Below the pieces are notes generated by a model. The model did no database searches, was not told the DNA's origin, and worked only from the letters and a program-made list of their open reading frames with translations. Of a DNA stretch of 35,922 nt, positions 34,362 to 35,922 are shown in pieces (positions within the stretch are counted from its first letter, which is position 1; the number at the start of each line of letters is the position of its first letter). The position numbers were made by a program, and so were the translations under genes. This stretch comes from a virus, in IMG/VR virus record IMGVR_UViG_3300029448_000159, positions 1 through 35,922 of that record; one strand, 5' to 3'.

Positions 34362-34643
34362 ATGAACGTAGACATCAAAACGCTTATCTCTATGCTGCCA
34401 CTAGGCACTGTCATAATTGCATCTATTATTAGTTGGTCGCAGGTCACACTCTCGACTGAACTCAATGAAAAAAATATTGCAGAAAATGAAGCTCAAATTA
34501 AAGACAACGCTGAAAGTATTCAAGATTTGGACAAAAAAGTTTCTATTGTTGAGTTAAAAATAGACAGCATGCAGGACGATATTAGAGGGGCTAGAGCAGA
34601 CACTACGTTAATCATTAACATGCTTAGAGAGAGTAATAAATAG
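34362..34643 (+). CDS. Membrane-anchored coiled-coil protein, possible spanin-type lysis protein (93 aa)
   Basis: One N-terminal membrane segment (LISMLPLGTVIIASIISW) is followed by a long charged helix (ENEAQIKDNAESIQDLDKKVSIVELKIDSMQDDI). This layout is that of an inner-membrane spanin or a small membrane-bound holin partner. Located directly upstream of the endolysin, with the TAG stop overlapping its GTG start. No lipoprotein partner is recognised, so the spanin reading is an inference. Confidence 0.6.
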   Translation: MNVDIKTLISMLPLGTVIIASIISWSQVTLSTELNEKNIAENEAQIKDNAESIQDLDKKVSIVELKIDSMQDDIRGARADTTLIINMLRESNK

Positions 34644-35062
34644 TGAACTTTGAACGGCTAAAAGAGAATCTAATTCGGCACGAAGGTACTAGACATCTCA
34701 TTTACGAATGCACAGCGGGGAAACTCACAATTGGCGTCGGACACAACTGTGAAGACAAGCCCTTATCTGATGCTGCAATCTCGCAGATTCTAAGCGACGA
34801 TATCGCTGATGCCATTGCGGACTGCGAGCGGTCAATCGAAAACTTTAAGAGCTTCCCAAGCCCGGTTCAAGAAGCGCTTGTCAATATGAGTTTCCAACTG
34901 GGCATCGCCGGCCTTTTAAAATTCAAAAACACTTTGCGGTATCTATCGAGCGGACACTGGATTGCGGCTGCCGATGAAATGCTTGACAGCGCGTGGCATC
35001 GACAAACAAAAAACCGCAGTCTTGAAGTCAGCGGATGGGTACGGGAGTGCGCGGATGCCTGA
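34643..35062 (+). CDS. Endolysin, T4-type lysozyme GH24 (139 aa)
   Basis: Cleaves the glycan strands of host peptidoglycan at lysis. The catalytic triad fits the E-8aa-C-5aa-T form: Glu14 in IRHEG, Cys23 and Thr29 in YECTAGKLTIGVGHN. Also typical are PSPVQEALVNMSFQLG and the closing NRSLEVSGWVREC. No signal peptide, so export needs the holin. GTG start nested in TAGTG with the upstream gene. Slightly short for the family but complete. Confidence 0.93.
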   Translation: MNFERLKENLIRHEGTRHLIYECTAGKLTIGVGHNCEDKPLSDAAISQILSDDIADAIADCERSIENFKSFPSPVQEALVNMSFQLGIAGLLKFKNTLRYLSSGHWIAAADEMLDSAWHRQTKNRSLEVSGWVRECADA

Positions 35063-35150
35063 TCAGCAGCAAGTGTGTGCAATTTGCGAGACTCTATTTT
35101 TTATATGTACGTCTGTATGTCTGGCTTATTTAATCAACATGCTCCACTGA
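35055..35150 (+). CDS. Mini membrane protein of the lysis cassette, tentative (31 aa)
   Basis: Overlaps the endolysin stop (ATGCCTGA) and has GGGAG about 8 nt upstream. After a short polar start it is one membrane segment (ICETLFFICTSVCLAYLINML) with four Cys in all. Too short for standard gene calling. It could assist holin or be a minimal spanin-like peptide; no family known. Confidence 0.4.
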   Translation: MPDQQQVCAICETLFFICTSVCLAYLINMLH

Positions 35151-35169
35151 ATTTAAAGGAGATTTCCCT

Positions 35170-35514
35170 GTGCTTAAATTACTCATCGGACCCGTCGTCG
35201 ATCTGGTGTCAACAACGTTAAATAATAGAGCGGCGGTAAAACAAGCAGAGCACACAAGAAAGCTACAAGTCATTCAAAATGAGGCGTCTTGGGATGCTAC
35301 ACAGGCTGCTAACGCTCACAACTCAATGAAAGACGAATGGTTTGTTTTTCTGCTATCGATTCCGTTGATTGGTGCATTTATACCAGAGGCTCGTCCATAC
35401 ATCGAAGATGGCTTTTTATGCCTAGACGAAATGCCAGAGTATTATAAAGGCTTTTTGGCTGCGGCTATTGCCGCGAGCTTTGGTATAAAAGGACTTGCAA
35501 AGTTTAAGAAATAA
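35170..35514 (+). CDS. Holin-like protein (114 aa)
   Basis: GTG start with AAAGGAGATTTCCCT upstream. After an amphipathic, charged N-terminal half, it has two membrane segments: EWFVFLLSIPLIGAFIP and YYKGFLAAAIAASFGI. The EMPEYYKGFLAA pattern and basic end LAKFKK resemble the three-TM holin family of gene transfer agents and marine phages as I recall it. It would open the inner membrane for the endolysin. Last gene of the late operon, followed directly by the opposite tRNA. Confidence 0.75.
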   Translation: MLKLLIGPVVDLVSTTLNNRAAVKQAEHTRKLQVIQNEASWDATQAANAHNSMKDEWFVFLLSIPLIGAFIPEARPYIEDGFLCLDEMPEYYKGFLAAAIAASFGIKGLAKFKK

Positions 35515-35517
35515 TTA

Positions 35518-35604
35518 TGGTGCCTGGAGCCGGGATCGCACCGGCACGAGATTTCTCTCGACAGACTTTAAGCCTGTTGCGTCTACCAATTTCGCCACCC
35601 AGGC
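35518..35604 (-). tRNA. tRNA-Leu(UAA), probable attP core
   Basis: Complete 87-nt cloverleaf with encoded CCA: acceptor GCCTGGG/TCCAGGC, D arm with TTGGTAGA, anticodon stem ACAGG/TCTGT around CTTAAAG (anticodon TAA), long variable arm CGAGA/TCTCG, T stem GCCGG/CCGGC. The T loop reads TGCGATC, so the near-universal T-Psi-C has G at position 55. It lies between holin and int. In other integrase-bearing podophages a tRNA-Leu segment is the crossover site, so this likely contains attP. Whether it is also charged and used is open. Confidence 0.88.
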
Positions 35605-35637
35605 ATGTCTTTTAACATTGTGTCTTTCTAAATGCAG

Positions 35638-35666
35638 TTGACGTGGTTTGTGTCGTGGATTATAGT
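35638..35666 (+). promoter_or_regulatory. Sigma70-type early promoter
   Basis: TTGACG at 35638-35643, a 17-bp spacer, and TATAGT at 35661-35666, only two changes from consensus. It points rightward and across the circle join into int and the RNA polymerase gene, as expected for host-driven early transcription. Confidence 0.75.
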
Positions 35667-35678
35667 TACAAGCGTCCC

Positions 35679-35714
35679 AAAGGGAACCTGCAATTTTTGC
35701 ATCCAGATCCCTTT
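35679..35714. other. Nested hairpin in the early leader
   Basis: AAAGGGA (35679-35685) pairs with TCCCTTT (35708-35714) and encloses TGCAA/TTGCA (35689-35693 with 35697-35701). It begins about 13 nt downstream of the -10 box, so it would be near the 5' end of the early transcript, where it may protect or attenuate it. Confidence 0.6.
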
Positions 35715-35818
35715 CGGCGGGGCAAGTTGTGTAAACGACAATGCTTCATAAGATATGCCATTGCTCTCATATTGCACTGCAAGAGACTATTTATCCCCCT
35801 CTTCGAGAGCTTCCGCAG

Positions 35819-35922
35819 CAGTTTTCTTATGAAGCACTGTTATTTCCACAGTTTAACAAGGGAAACTTTGAGGGAAAACCTAACGGAGAAAAGCTATGAA
35901 ACTACGAGATTACATCAGCGAC
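35819..35922. repeat. Terminal direct repeat, right copy
   Basis: Repeats bases 1-104 with one difference at 35917 (A for C at 99). It therefore includes a second copy of the integrase start, with AGC (Ser) in place of CGC (Arg) at codon 8. On a circular genome this is the same locus as the left end. Confidence 0.9.

Larger units (their letters stand above)
35605..35818. other. Intergenic early control region between tRNA and int
   Basis: No gene. It holds the sigma70 promoter at 35638-35666 and a nested hairpin at 35679-35714. Short AGGGAA motifs are present here and again in the int leader (41-47 and 53-59), which might serve as integrase arm sites; this is speculative. Confidence 0.7.

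Overview
The window holds a complete, densely packed, temperate-type podophage genome of about 35.8 kb. The first 104 bases recur at the very end (1-104 and 35819-35922, one mismatch), so the molecule is circular or was assembled as a circle with overlapping ends. Nearly all genes are on the + strand. The host is not shown directly. A proteobacterial, probably marine, host is an inference from gene families that I associate with marine podophages (integrase next to a single-subunit RNA polymerase, S74-capped fibre, DUF7936-like protein) and from a tRNA-Leu with an encoded CCA end.

Layout. Early region (35605-35922 joined to 1-3584): a near-consensus sigma70 promoter at 35638-35666 reads into a tyrosine integrase, a terminator, a 61-nt imperfect hairpin and a T7-family RNA polymerase. 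A complete tRNA-Leu(UAA) lies on the opposite strand beside this promoter and is the obvious candidate for attP. A short minus-strand helix-turn-helix ORF (3610-3789) follows the polymerase and is the only plausible repressor-like gene seen. Replication region (3803-10415): small protein, tandem terminators, gp2.5-like SSB, gp3-like endonuclease I, T7-type DNA polymerase, gp6-like exonuclease, a DUF3310 protein and a gp4-like primase-helicase, with several small unknown genes between them, one of them overlapping the end of the polymerase gene by 113 nt. A 549-bp stretch (10416-10964) with direct repeats and a perfect hairpin separates this block from the late genes and probably holds the late promoter.

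Late region (10965-35514): small basic proteins, a tail-collar/gp10-C-like fibre protein, a putative tail nozzle, two ejection-type proteins, then two complete orphan cytosine-5 DNA methyltransferases inserted as cargo, then a large ejection protein with an HExxH peptidase motif. After these come small and large terminase, portal, scaffold, SU10/DUF5309-type capsid protein followed by a strong terminator, head-tail adaptor, a 1026-residue fibre with an S74 chaperone domain, two tandem paralogous small proteins, a DUF7936-like protein, and a lysis cassette (TM/coiled-coil protein, GH24 endolysin, mini membrane protein, holin).

How it works together: host polymerase would transcribe int and RNAP. 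The phage polymerase would then transcribe the T7-like replisome and the late genes. The head module (terminase, P22-like portal, SU10-like capsid) is not of T7 type, so the genome is a mosaic of a T7-like replication/transcription engine and a different capsid lineage. The most noteworthy points are the methyltransferase cargo with flanking gene remnants, the minus-strand HTH ORF, the full tRNA-Leu with an aberrant T-loop next to int, the long polymerase overlap gene, and repeated short motifs in scaffold, fibre and fibre-associated genes.
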